Source: Helichrysum umbraculigerum (taxonomy: Eukaryota > Streptophyta > Magnoliopsida > Asterales > Asteraceae). Taken from it: DNA of 64,000 bases. Every line of letters begins with the position of its first letter. Positions within the stretch are counted from its first letter, which is position 1. The stretch is from contig CATIUR010000003.1 in NCBI GenBank assembly GCA_949592205.1, forward strand, positions 88,140,501-88,204,500. Reading direction: 5' to 3'. This document shows positions 38,192-49,900 of the stretch, in pieces. The notes under the pieces were generated by a model, which worked only from the letters and a program-made list of their open reading frames with translations, made no database searches and was not told the origin of the DNA. The position numbers and the translations under genes are program-made.

Positions 38192-39029
38192 GCAGTGAAT
38201 AACAAACAACATATAATGAATAAAATATATGAAAAATGCAGTGAAAATAACAAAATGCAGTACAAATAGATTATGTATGATATAAAATGCAGTGAAAATA
38301 ACAAAATGCAGTAAAAAAACAAAATGCGGTACAAATAGATTATATATAATATAAAATGCATTAAAACGAACAATGTGTACTAAATAAATATATGCAAAAT
38401 GCAGTAAAAACAGTAGTATGTATTATACTTTCATACAAAATGCAGTAAAAATGGATCATATGTATAATATAAAATGCAATAAAAAATAAACAATATGTAA
38501 TATATGAAATATATGCAAAATGTAGTGAATAATAATAAAATGCAGTAAAAAATATATTATGTATAACTTAAAATGCAATAAAAACAAACAATATATATAA
38601 GATTGAGGTGTATAAATAAAATGTAGTAAACAAAAAAAAAGAATTATGTGTAAAATACAAAAATGCAGTAAAAACGAATAATATCTGCTAAACATATATA
38701 CAAAATGCAATAAAAATAATAAAATACAGTACAAAGTGATAATATGTAAAAAAAAATTGGAAAAAAAATTATGAAAAAAAAAAATTTTAATTTTTTTTTG
38801 AAAAAATTTTAAAAAAAAATTGAATTTTTTTTTCCGACGACCGGTGACGGCGGCGGCGGGTGGTGGCGGGTGGCAGCAGCTAGTGGTGGGTGGTGGAGGG
38901 GAGGGGTGGGTAGGAAGAAAGTATGAGGGAGTGTACACTATTAAAAAGGTGAAGGGGGTAAAAAAGAAAATTTGAAAATTCTTCTCCTCCTTCTCCTCAA
39001 ATAATACCTTCTCCTCTAAACCTCATCCT

Positions 39030-40120
39030 TTAATTAATGCAAATATAATTTGTAAATGATACAGTATTTTCTAACGTTGTTATAAACACCAGCCATGTTT
39101 TTGTTTATATGCGGATTTTCATTTGCAAAAGCCCATTTGGGAAATCCAACAACCTAACATAATACAGAGGCTATATTATTAAATGGGCCGAATATAATTG
39201 AAACTTTAGAGTTTTTGCTGCATTTCAACTGTATGGTTGTGGCCTTGTGGGGGTGTCCGGGCTTCTGCTTGGTGGGTTTTGCATACAAGTATACAACCAA
39301 ACTCAAAAATGTTCAATCTTATATTATTTCAAAACTATTCGGGTTTTGATAAGTAAGTTCCCGCTTACAATAAAAGTTTGGTTTCGATTGAATTAGTTAT
39401 CGATCAAAACTTCAGGTTAGCCCCATGAAAACTCATTTTTTTCATTGAGTTTAGTTACTGGCAGGTGTAAGTACTGTCATTGAAAGCTTAAGACATGTAT
39501 ATGTGACTGTACTTTTCATTTATATATATGTGTATACAGGAGCGTAAGGATGTATCGGGTAGTTCAATTCTATTAGTACCTTAGCATCGAGTCTGGTGTG
39601 ACATCTGATGGTGAGCCATTGGTTTAGATAGTTTTATAAGTTAGGTTAAGTTTTCTAACATTTGTTGTCTTCTGTCCATATGTTTTTCTAATATCATTTC
39701 CGGAAAGCGCTGTTTGAATGCTAGTATATACACGCATGACGTATTAATATACACATATAAGTTCGTAGTTGATGATGAAAAAAGTTTTAGATCTAATAAG
39801 ATATTAGATGTATGAATTCGTCTTTGACATAGAAACAGAATTGTTTATAACCAAAGAAAGGTAGTATCTTGATACCATGTTTGTTTAAGCAACTAAATCA
39901 ACTTGCAACCAAATCATTATAGTAGAACTAAGATGATGATCAGGGGCTATGGTTATGTCCTTTTATAATTCTTGATAGATAAACTTGTGTACGCTATGAT
40001 CTATGTACAGATGAGTTCATGTCCCACTCCAAACAACTTGATAATTGAAATAGTTGTGAAGATCAAGTATAGTGACAAATTAAATACAAGTAATTAATAT
40101 TAAAATTAAACCCTCCCAAC
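39030..40120. other. Upstream region of the BBE-like gene, no gene seen
   Basis: This is AT-rich DNA without a convincing frame or repeat. TATA-like sequences tttatatatatg (40121) and ctataaatat (40135) lie just before the BBE-like start. Confidence 0.5.
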
Positions 40121-40158
40121 TTTTATATATATGTCTATAAATATCACAAGCAACCGTC

Positions 40159-41771
40159 ATGCATCTTCATCTAAACATGGCAATCTCCATTTTAGCAGTC
40201 CTCCTTCTCTTCATATCCACAAACTCATTTGCAGATCAATTGATCATGAACACCTTCATCGACTGCCTAAACAATGGGTCGGATTTTCCAATCACCGGAA
40301 CCCTCTACACTTCCGACAACTCTTCATTTTCTTCCGTATACAAAGCATACATCCGAAACCCTCGTTTCCAAAACTCCACCAACACTAAGCCCTCATTAAT
40401 CTTCACCCCATTACACTTTTCGCACATCCAATCTGCTGTAATTTGCGCCAAAAAACACGGCCTTGAAATGAGAACAAGAAGTGGTGGGCATGATTACGAA
40501 GGCCTTTCGTACATCTCTATAACAGATACCACCCCCTTTTTCATTCTTGACATGTTTAATTTAAATAAAGTTGATGTTAATGTGGAAGAAGAAACCGTTT
40601 GGGTCCAAACAGGGGCCACACTTGGTGAAATTTATTACCAAATTGCTAATAAAAGTAATATCCATGCACTACCTGGTGGAGTTTGTCCTACCGTTGCGGT
40701 TGGTGGTCATTGTAGTGGAGCTGGTTATGGTAATATGATTAGAAAATATGGTCTAACGGTTAATATATTATGGATGCACAATTAATAGATGTGAATGGTG
40801 TGTTCTTGGATAGAAAGACGATGGGCGAAGATTTTTTTTGGGCTATTACCGGTGGTGGTGGAGCAAGTTTTGGTGTGGTTTATGCATTTCAATTTAAATT
40901 GGTTCTTGTTCCACCGATAGTAACGATATTTGTTGTGGAAACCACGTCCGAATCAAAGATTTTAAACGCTGCAACCAAATGGTTTCATGTTGCGGATAAG
41001 TTGGACAATGATCTCTACATTCGAATGAGATTTGTAGTGATGAAGAGCGAAAAGGGAAAGAAGACGCTACGTGCTACATTCCCTAGTTTGTTTCTTGGAA
41101 ACAAAACAAGACTTGTTAGTCTTATGAATGAGGAGTTTCCGGAATTAGGGTTACAAGAGTCGAATTGTGTTGAAATGAGTTGGGTTGAGTCTACACTTGT
41201 TTACGCGGGCTATCCTGTGGGGACGCCTGCGGAAGCTCTACTTTCTAGACAACAACAAGGGAAAAGAGAAAGATCATTCAAGATTAAATCGGACTACGTA
41301 AAATCTCCTATCTCAAAACTTGGATTGGAATCTATGTTCTTGAAAATGAAAGAACTCGAGAACCAAATGATTACTTTTAATCCGTTGGGTGGACGAATGA
41401 ATGAGGTCTCGGAGTTTGCAAAACCTTACCCGCATCGAGCAGGGAACATTGCACTGATTGAATACGAAACCTATTGGAGCGAGCCAGGGACAGAAGCGGC
41501 TAACCGGAACTTAGAGTATGCTAGGAACATGCATGATCATATGACTCCATATGTGTCCAAGAACCCAAGAGAAGCATTTTTCAATTATAGGGATTTGGAC
41601 CTTGGTGTGAACCATCATGGGAAGGATAGTTATTCGGAAGGGATGAATTATGGAGTTAAGTATTTTAAAGAAGTTAATTATCAGAGGCTTGTGATGGTGA
41701 AGACCAAGGTTGATCCTGATAATTTCTTTAGAAATGAGCAAAGTATACCCCCTATGCATTCTCCAAATTAA
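40159..41771 (+). pseudogene. Berberine-bridge-enzyme-like FAD oxidase, one-base frameshift
   Basis: This is an intronless secreted FAD-linked oxidase of the BBE-like (reticuline oxidase / carbohydrate oxidase) family. Frame 1 (40159 to about 40765) has a signal peptide with a hydrophobic core at about residues 8-22. It also has the two cysteines that form the family disulfide (Cys36, Cys96), the His of SGGHDYEG (His111) and the Cys of GGVCPTVAVGGH (Cys176), the two covalent FAD anchors. Frame 2 (about 40770 to 41771) supplies the rest, ending in the BBE domain with FNYRDLDLG and VKTKVDPDNFFRNEQSIPP. Together they give about 536 residues, normal for the family. The break lies in taatatatta (40761-40770), best explained by loss of one A. 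Translation could start at Met 40159 or 40177. A possible poly(A) signal aataaa is at 41809. It is either a very recent pseudogene or a sequencing error. The substrate cannot be told. Confidence 0.9.
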
Positions 41772-42216
41772 AGCAGTGTAAATTGTAAGTTGTGTATGAT
41801 TCCTATTCAATAAAACTTTGGAATAAGCAGGGTTTTTTTTTTTTTTTTTTTTTTTTCTTAATTCCTTTTTTACTATCGTTAAAATAAAATATAAAATCGG
41901 GTAACTTCATATTCGACTTAAGGTTACTATTTTGTTTGTATCCATATATGAATTCCGCCTTGTACAACCAAGTTATGTTTTTTCTTGTATTTATAAAGAA
42001 TATAAAATTTTTATTTTTATTTTTATTTTTATTTTTTATTAATATAAAGTTATAAACTTCATATCAATTGGATCTTATACATTTATACAAGAGATGCTCC
42101 GTTCTTGGCCCAAAACAGATCAACTGGATCCTTACTTCTAGAACTTTTATGGGCCTGAACCCATCAAAGCACTTTCCTTGGGCCCAGGCTACCCAGTTAT
42201 ATTTTCTATCAACATA
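41772..42216. other. BBE-like 3' flank with T-rich simple repeats
   Basis: It contains the aataaa at 41809, a T run at 41831-41857 and a (ttttta)n run at about 42007-42045. No gene was seen. Confidence 0.6.
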
Positions 42217-42426
42217 CTTCCTCCGTCCGTCTCATATTTAAAGTCCACGTTTCTTTTTATAAACGTCCTAAATAAATGATCCACTTACAAAAGTAGAAGC
42301 ATATACAAAGTTGGGTAAAATGTAAGATGATATACTGTCATATTGCACATAAGTATAGTGTAATAAATATGTTCTTTTGAATTACGTATTTTTTATCGGT
42401 AGATGATAAATCTAAGATGGAAGGAT
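42217..42426. mobile_element. Stowaway-like MITE (candidate)
   Basis: It begins cttcctccgtccgtctcat after TA and ends with an imperfect inverted match (taagatggaagga) before TTA. The cctccgtcc start is typical of Stowaway (Tc1/mariner) MITEs. Confidence 0.55.
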
Positions 42427-43121
42427 TAATATTTTTCTTATTAGAATCAGCTAAAATTAGACAAGCAGTATTTTGATAATTATAACTTACTTGTTGTACC
42501 TTATTGCTGATTTTCTTAAATTTAATAATTAATGGATCTTAATATGAATGTCGAGATGTAAAACGAAATCGACAAAACACGATACATCCAAACACGTATA
42601 TAAAATACAGATATCGTTATTGATTCAGGGTCCCTCATGCCCTATACCTGTCAGCCAATCCACACCCTCTTTGCGTCCCCCAAAAAATTATTCGCCACTA
42701 CGATAAATACAAACGAGGGCTCGTATAGTCCGTACGATTAAATTGGTACTCAATAAAAACAATGGACAATGTTTTCTTGATTATAGGTCTGATATCATTC
42801 TCAACCGTCACACAAACTGACACATCAGTTTGTGTCACGTAAGCGCCACATCAGCACTTTTCAATACTGTCACAACACTACTTTATCACTCAATTTTTCT
42901 GGACCTCACATTTACCAATATATCTTTAATTCCATACACTAGACAAATTAAAAAAATATATATATTTATTTATTTAATCACGTGGCTCCACATCAAAACG
43001 TCAGTCCAACTTTGGTAAACCGAAGCTATGCAAACTGATGCCAAACTGACGTCTTGCTGCCATTGGTATTCGGTAAACCGACGGCCTTCACTTTGCAAAG
43101 TGACGGACCGTTGGCACATAT
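42427..43121. other. Intergenic with small palindromes
   Basis: No gene was seen. A palindrome with arms cacaaactga / tcagtttgtg lies at about 42811-42835. Further short inverted words (cactttgcaaagtg) lie near 43090. Confidence 0.5.
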
Positions 43122-43129
43122 TTAAGAGG

Positions 43130-43318
43130 CGGGGGCGGAGCTAATAAATCTATATATGGAGGGGGCAAAAACAAAATAATTTTGTGCATCTTCATAGTTT
43201 TGAGGGGGCAAATTTTAAAATTATCATTAATACCTTAAAAAATATATTCTTTAATACGTAATTTCAAATATTTTGTAGGATCAACCGCCTCCGCTGCCCC
43301 ATTCTAGCTCCGTCCCTG
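43130..43318. mobile_element. hAT-type MITE
   Basis: The ends cgggggcggagcta and tagctccgtccctg are inverted repeats. A perfect 8-bp duplication ttaagagg flanks them (43122-43129 and 43319-43326). It is 189 bp and non-coding. Confidence 0.88.
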
Positions 43319-43505
43319 TTAAGAGGTGAATTATATACCGAAAAAATTACTTATATGCACAGTCAACGAATAGATTTTCAGTACATTGTCTATGTAAACA
43401 TAATAATAAACAGAGATGCATAAATGTAAATATGCTAACCAACTCCACTTTTTTGAGTGCCATAAACACTACTATAGATAGTACATGTTTTGTAAAATTA
43501 TCTAG

Positions 43506-43590
43506 TTTTTCTCCGTACACCACTAAACATGCTTTAAGTTGTTGTACTTTACAACAATTTAAAGCATGTTTAGTGGTGTACGGAGAAAAA
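43506..43590. repeat. Near-perfect 40-bp hairpin with 5-base loop
   Basis: The arms 43506-43545 and 43551-43590 pair along 40 bases with a single G-T mismatch. The loop is acttt. The last part of the right arm is repeated directly at 43591-43603 (ttagtggtgtacg). The frames on both strands over it are by-products of the symmetry. Confidence 0.93.
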
Positions 43591-43603
43591 TTAGTGGTGT
43601 ACG

Positions 43604-44274
43604 AATCCTTACCCTCTCGGAAACTTTTGAAACCCGGGTACATTTGGCCATAACCTTAACTCCATTTATTTATTTATTAATTTATTAGTTGTGGAACTTG
43701 AGCATATGTTAAGAAAAGGCGTAAATATTCGTGAACGTGATATTATGCCACAATGTGTGGTAGCAAAATAATGCTTTACCTCGATCAACGTCGAAGGAAT
43801 TAAATTGCATAATTAATAACACTTATTCCCTTACGTGCGGTGTATAAGTCTTTTCCCTGTCCATATCCGTATCATCTAAACTCCAAATTTGACTCCAAGA
43901 TTATGGAATTCGACATGCATGCATTAAGAATCTTGATGAATAATAATCATACTAAACTTTGATTAATCATAATACTGTATAATTTTTTGTATCCTTCTTG
44001 TTTTTTAAAAGAGCGAAATCGTATTTAAATATGTTATACGGGACAGGTTAGATCAATAATAATCACATTCTTTAAACATAGATCGGTATAATATTTGCGA
44101 TGCACAATAGAATATAGTATTTCGTCGTAAAAGATGCTCAATGATAGTTGTACATTACGTAATTTTTTTCCCACTAATTGATAATCATTTGTGTGAGTTC
44201 ATAATTTGTAAGAGTGATGAAGTTATATTGTATAAATAAATATGGGAATTGTACAAGTTAAATATGGAAAATAT
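43604..44274. other. Intergenic, no feature seen
   Basis: This is AT-rich sequence without a convincing frame, repeat or RNA. Confidence 0.5.
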
Positions 44275-44277
44275 TAG

Positions 44278-44608
44278 GGTGCGTTTAGTTACAGAAAAAT
44301 TTCTCCATTTTCCATTTCCATAGAGAATGAGGAGTGTTTTACATCTCTAGAAAAGCATGGAAAATCCAGAAAACGAGTTTACTTGCAAGGGGTGGAGTTT
44401 TCATATTCCAAGGAATAGTAGAGATGAAAAACTTAGAAAACCATCAAAAGTAGTTTTCAACTTTATAGTTATAAAAAGAAAAACAAGGATTTTCCTTTTC
44501 TTAGAATTTTTTTTAGAAAACTCGAATTTGAACACGTTTTCTATTTTTTTTGTTTTCTTAGAGAATTTTATTAGAAAAGTGAGAAGTTTTCTATAACTAA
44601 ACGCAACC
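44278..44608. mobile_element. PIF/Harbinger (Tourist-like) MITE
   Basis: The ends gggtgcgtttagttacaga and the complement of ctataactaaacgcaacc sit between tta triplets (44275-44277 and 44609-44611). It is 331 bp. The 79-codon frame inside is not a gene. Confidence 0.82.
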
Positions 44609-44751
44609 TTAGAGTCCTAATCTTAATTTTTTCTAAACATAAAACACCCAAACAATTTATAGAGTGAAGAGAGAATTTGTTAAAAATGAATTAACAATAC
44701 TGGCGTTCTTTTGTTTATATACTATAATAATTAATTAAATATCCAGATTAT

Positions 44752-45760
44752 TCACTAAGATGTACCAAGTTTGGTGTCACTAATCTTGTATTGCTTGCTT
44801 ATGACCAAATATGTGCATGTTTTACAATCACGCACCGTTTTGGATTAAATAAAAATAACAAATGGATCGGAGTTTGTTAGAAGGGACGTGTATATTCCTT
44901 GATCGCTAGTCAATTGAATATGTTCTACTTGGCAAGTTTTTTGAATGATCATGTCATGTGTACATGTACTTGTACGTATTGGTTTTTTACAATAATTAGA
45001 TGGAATGATGGTCGGTATGAAATACTTACTATTATTGAAGATGACGATGACTTGCAAACTTTATTGTTTCTATATACCGATTGTTGGGATGTCGCACATC
45101 AAGTTGATCGTGTTTTAACATTTACCTTTGTGTGTTGCCTCTTTGATGTTTGGTTTTTTAATTATTATTTTCAATGTTATAACCCGTTTTTAATAATGTA
45201 TCTCTTAAGCTACTATTACTATATAAACATATCTCTTTCAATTCAAAACATTTTTGCAATGTAATCTACAAATAAATGTCGACTCAAACGTTAGTCACTA
45301 AAATAAAATTATAATATAAACATTTGTATAAAGATCGTGAAGTAGCCCGCAAATACTGCGGGTTATGATCTACTCCGTAGTTTAAAAATAAGAAAAATAA
45401 AATATAAAAATATATAAAAAGAAAAATCGACATCATATTCAGGTAAATATGGCACAAATTATAGTGATTTCAAAATTCTACTAAGATGTACCAAGTCTTG
45501 TATCGTTCTGTTTGTTACTTTCTTTGTTGAGTCAACTTTATATTAGCTTTTAACTTTATGTTGCTCTCTTCTAAAGTGGGAAGAGTATTTAAATAATCCA
45601 AAGTGGGAAGAGTATTTTGATTTATGTGGTGACCAGATTTTTGTTTGTATAGTTTTCGCAAGCTTTACAAAATTCCATGATTCTGTTGGTGTTGAATTTG
45701 CGTTATTAGAAAAGAGTGGTGAAGCTTTGCGTATAAAGGTTTTAAGAACATATTCCTATT
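44752..45760 (+). other. Possible remnants of an unidentified gene
   Basis: A 121-codon frame at 44899-45264 starts coding-like (RWNDGRYEILTIIEDDDD region). Around 45615-45780 another frame has protein-like character (GDQIFVCIVFASFTKF). Both are preceded by a similar stretch, ctaagatgtaccaagt (44756 and 45481), so the region may hold two decayed copies of one sequence. No family was recognised. Confidence 0.25.
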
Positions 45761-45950
45761 TTTCCATTCATTATGAGTATTATATTAGTAAGAGGCTAAG
45801 AATTATTAGGTTGGGTCAATGATCTATTGATTTTGGGTTCTTCATTACAATTGAATTGTTAAAACCTTACAAAAAACGGTGTTCAAATTAAAAGTAAAAC
45901 TCCTCCTTTATTTGAGTTTACAATTACAACATTTGAATTTGAGTCGCAAA

Positions 45951-46127
45951 CAGGGGCGGAGCCATGTAGAAGATAGGGGTAGCAATTGCTACGGGTCCAT
46001 TATCAATACGCAGTGTAATTTATATTGAAAAATTGCATTTTTAATTGCATTTCTTGTTTGTGCTACGGGTTCAGAAAAATTGGAATACCATTGCTACATG
46101 TCACTCAAAATTCTGGATCCGCCACTG
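45951..46127. mobile_element. hAT-like MITE
   Basis: It starts caggggcggagccat and ends atggatccgccactg-like (ttctggatccgccactg), inverted with respect to each other. The flanks gtcgcaaa and atcgcata are an imperfect 8-bp duplication. Confidence 0.65.
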
Positions 46128-46465
46128 ATCGCATAGCGTATGCACCTTACCGTTACTAATACTAACATACAGAGTTTTTTCATAATGCAAGCTTAATTAA
46201 ACCCGTTATCTTGAAACACCGAAAATATAAAATGTAAAATTTTTATTTGACACGGAAGTAAACAAAGTTGGTAAATCATGATTCTCGCCTATTCGGGATC
46301 ATAGTTGGTCCACTTGATAGCGTGCAGTGTACAAGGTCCATCCGAGTATGCGGCGTTGCCGCGATGTATCTTTTTTTTTTTAATTATTTACATCATCTTC
46401 TATACGAGAGCTGATAGATATAACATCAAAATTGTTTCATACACTAAAGTTATGCTTTTATATAT
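46128..46465. other. Intergenic, no feature seen
   Basis: This is AT-rich sequence with no supported gene. Confidence 0.5.
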
Positions 46466-47679
46466 TTGTACATTAGGGTAAGGTTCAAATGAGACTAAAA
46501 ATTTATGTGAGATTAAGAGATCCAATGATATCATGCCACATGTATAAAGAGAATGTTCCATACTACAAAACACATTTACCCTAAACATCAATTATCTCAC
46601 AAACGACAAATCGAAAAATCATGAAACTTGCACCATAATTTTCAGCGTTTTATCCTCTTCGATTTGCCGTCCCTCAAGGCATACTTCCGACGAAATTTTT
46701 TTTTTTTTCATTTTTTTGGTGGGTTTCATATGTTACTAACACATGTGTTAGAGTGTTGCGTTTAGTGTAACACCCCGCATTTTTGACTAAATTGTAAACA
46801 TAATTTGCACGTATTTTTAGGCTAATTCCTTACTTGAGTGAATTCACAACACATTTTAGAGGTAAGTCTAGCAAAGCCCAACTAGTTAATACGCGTAGTA
46901 TTACATTTCGTAATTAGTTGTAATTACGTACGAAACAATTGGAACAAACGCGACAAAAATATACGACTGTTGATGAACAAAATTATTTAATGAAACGAAA
47001 TTATTAAATAACATTAACGATTATTAAATATTATGTTGATAATATTTACAAAGTATTTCGTATCGAATAACATTTATTTTGTACAACCGAAACATATACG
47101 TAAAATTTAAATAAAACAAAGTTAAAATTTTACAACTAAACTAAATTATTTTAATAAAATATCTCAACCAAAAATATATTCTAACACGTATTTAAAATTT
47201 ACCAATTAAAAACATATTAACAATTAACGATCGGGTAAACAAACGCGGGTTAAATATCACAAATTTGGAACAACTTTCCCTCACTTTTGAGGATCAAAAT
47301 CAGCCAAACCACCACCCCACCAACATCACTTTTCACTTTCACACTCTCTCTCTACCCCAAAAAGTCTCTCAAATCTCACCACCACCACCACCGGTTTTCG
47401 CCCAAAAAGCACCACCGAACCACCTCAAATTACCTAGCTCCTTTAGAGAAAAATGATCACCTCTTGAAGACACACGTTTCTATCTTTTCGAATTTCAAAA
47501 CCGACACGCGTAAGTTTCCGACACTTTTCAAAAACTCTTAGATTTCGATTTTTCCTTTGTTATTTCATGCTTATAATACTCGATATACCATGTATTGGTG
47601 TTATATTAACTTATTATGTCTAAAAACACCATTAAAAACGCTTTAAAAGTCGAAATTTGCATAAAAATCGCGAACAGCG

Positions 47680-47875
47680 AGTTTCGCGAGTTGAGATTCA
47701 ATCTCAACTCGCAGGGCAATCTGAACTCGACTCGCAGTCTCAACTCGACTCGCGAGAAATCTCAACTCAACTCGCAGTCTCAACTCGACTCGCGAGAAAT
47801 CTCAACTCGACTCGCGAGAAATCTCAACTCGACTCGCGAGAAATCTCAACTCGACTCGCGAGAAATCTCAACTTG
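47680..47875. repeat. Tandem repeat with CTCGCGAG palindrome in solo LTR 2
   Basis: Units of about 22 bases, tcaactcgactcgcgagaaa and neighbours, repeat at least five times with two or three shorter variants. Each full unit contains the 8-bp palindrome ctcgcgag. Confidence 0.92.
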
Positions 47876-48394
47876 CGGTCAACTTTGGTCAACATTTTTC
47901 AGCACTTTGAAATTTTCTTAAAATGGTTACCCAAAAGATAATACTTTGACATTAAAGTTTAAAAATGATATAAAAACTTAATTTCAATAATAAAAGTACT
48001 ATTTACAAACACTTTGGACATAATCTAGTTGCGTGAACACTAGCATGAATGGTCAAACTTAGACATCCGCATACTTATAAAAATCTCATACGTTTAGGGC
48101 GTTAGGAGATTTCGGACTAGGCTTGGGCTTTAGGCTTTGCTAGCACTCGAACATACTTAACTCAACAGGTGAGTTCATAGCCCATACTTTTACTGTTTTA
48201 ACTGCTTTTGAACAGGGGTGGAAAAAATAGTCAACGTTTTTGCTACGTGAGCAAACTTTTATATAACTGTTGTGATATACATTGTGCAAACTGTTACAAC
48301 TTTTGTTTATGAAATGGTATTTCATACAAAAACTAAATTGGAAATGATGGAGAACGACCAGCAACATCTTTTACTAAACTGATTGAGCAACTAA

Positions 48395-48815
48395 TGGGTC
48401 CTACTGACATGAACCAGATCCTACTGACATGGATTAAGGGACACTGACACTCCCTTCTATTTTGACCATACTGACATGGGTACTAGATCCTACTGACATG
48501 GATCCATTTTACTTATTAAACATGGGACAATGACACTCCCTACTATTTGAACCCTACTGACATGGGTACTAGATCCTTCTGACATGGATCCGTTATACTA
48601 CACGAACAAGGGACACTGACACTCCCTACTATTTGAACCCTACTGACATGGATACTCGATCCTATTGACATGGATCCGTTAACAACTATTAGGATACTGA
48701 CATTCCTACGAACAACTATTAGGATACTGACATTCCTACGAACAACTATTAGGATACTGACATTCCTACGAACATCCATTAGGATACTTACATTCCTACA
48801 AATACTAAAAGGATA
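48395..48815. repeat. Second tandem repeat of solo LTR 2
   Basis: Imperfect units around cctactgacatgg(at/gt) are followed by four units of caactattaggatactgaca, all lying inside the intron-like block. Confidence 0.85.
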
Positions 48816-49374
48816 CCGCTTTCCTACGAATCATAAACTGTGTTTTGGGCAACATCCCATGTAACTACATCTGTGGGCAACATCCCACTAAACGTACACT
48901 TTGGATAACATTCCACGAAACTTTATTTGATCGTGATGACGATAACTATTTTGAAAGCTTTGAAACAACCAACTATTATTGTGAACATAAAATCTGTGAA
49001 TTCACTCAACCTCGTTGTTGACTTTTACTATGTTTTTCAGGGAATTAGCTGCACGTAAGATCCGCCTGCACACATGGAACATAGGCGACCCACGAAGGAA
49101 TAAGATGCCAACTTTTGACAACTGAATTTCATTTTATATAACTAAAACTGTTTAGTCAAATTTACGAAATCTACTTTTGTAAACCAAACTACTTTTATAC
49201 TTATACGAATCGATGATTCGTAAACTTTGTAACTATTACTTTTGGCATCTTAATATATTGTGTTTTGTTGTAATCATATGCTCTGATACGTATGCATGTA
49301 CTGTGTAAACGTAGCACCCCCAGCTTATACCAATGCTTCCGCTAAACGAAATCAACAAATTTGGAGGTGTTACA

Positions 49375-49600
49375 TTTAGGGTTTAGAGTTTAGGATTTGG
49401 GGTTTAGGGTTTAGGATTTGAGTTTTGGGGTTTCTCTCCGAAACCCCAAACCCTAAACCCTAACCCCCTAAACTCCAAACCCTAAACCATAAACGCTTTA
49501 TAAAACTCTAAACCCTAAATCATATTAAACCCTAAACCCTAATAAACCCTAAACCATTAACCCTGCTAAATCCTAACCCTAAACTCTAACCATAACCGTA
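49375..49600. repeat. Degenerate telomere-like repeats in inverted orientation
   Basis: Words tttagggtttag and gggtttagggtttagga run to about 49435. Then, after a short turn (tttctctccgaaa), ccctaaaccctaaaccc-type words run to about 49600. The Arabidopsis-type plant telomere unit is TTTAGGG. Here it lies inside a transposon. Confidence 0.85.
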
Positions 49601-49900
49601 AATAAAATGTACAATTATTCACTAACACATGTGTTACTAATTTATAAAACCCACCAAAAAACCGAATTTTTTTTATCGAAAGTATGCCTTGAGAGACGGC
49701 AAATCGAAGAGGATAAAACGCTGAAAATTATGGTGCAAGTTTCATGATTTTTTGATTTGTCGTTTGTGAGATAATTGATGTTTGGGGTAAATGGGTTTTG
49801 TAGTATGGAACATTCTCTTTGTACATATGGCATGATATCATTGGTTCCCTTAATCTCACTCAAAAATCATGGTCTCATTTGATCCTTACTCTTGTACATT

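Larger units (their letters stand above)
29153..39029. repeat. 1.6-kb non-coding repeat, copy b, split by the LARD
   Basis: This is a second, head-to-tail copy of the previous repeat, highly similar over its whole length. It runs 29153-29910 and resumes at 38192-39029. Between the halves lies the 8.3-kb LTR element with its 5-bp target duplication. The right end cctcatcct at 39021-39029 matches the end of copy a. Confidence 0.75.
46766..49374 (+). mobile_element. Solo LTR 2 (Tekay-related, 2.6 kb) inside the fold-back element
   Basis: The LTR starts tgtaacaccccgc and ends ggaggtgttaca. The 5-bp duplication tttag lies at 46761-46765 and 49375-49379. It contains a GTAAG step at 47510 (cgcgtaagtttccgac, as in LTR B) and a CTCGCGAG palindrome array at 47680-47875. 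An intron-like block at 48169-49040 holds a second tandem repeat of tactgacatgg-type units. Confidence 0.93.
46475..49891. mobile_element. Fold-back MULE-type element with telomere-like core, interrupted by a solo LTR
   Basis: The long arms 46475 to about 46760 and about 49620-49891 are inverted copies of each other over about 280 bases. A perfect 9-bp duplication ttgtacatt flanks them (46466-46474 and 49892-49900), which is the Mutator size. Without the LTR the element is about 800 bp and has no transposase. The core (49375-49600) is a degenerate series of tttaggg that switches to ccctaaa. Confidence 0.88.

Noticed and set aside
47616..47941. Frames of 101 and 94 codons made of Ser/Arg/Asn/Leu repeats
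   Set aside because: They translate the ctcgactcgcgag tandem repeat of solo LTR 2.
49375..49600. True chromosome end or telomere
   Set aside because: The repeats are degenerate, reverse direction after about 60 bases and lie within a transposon with target duplications.
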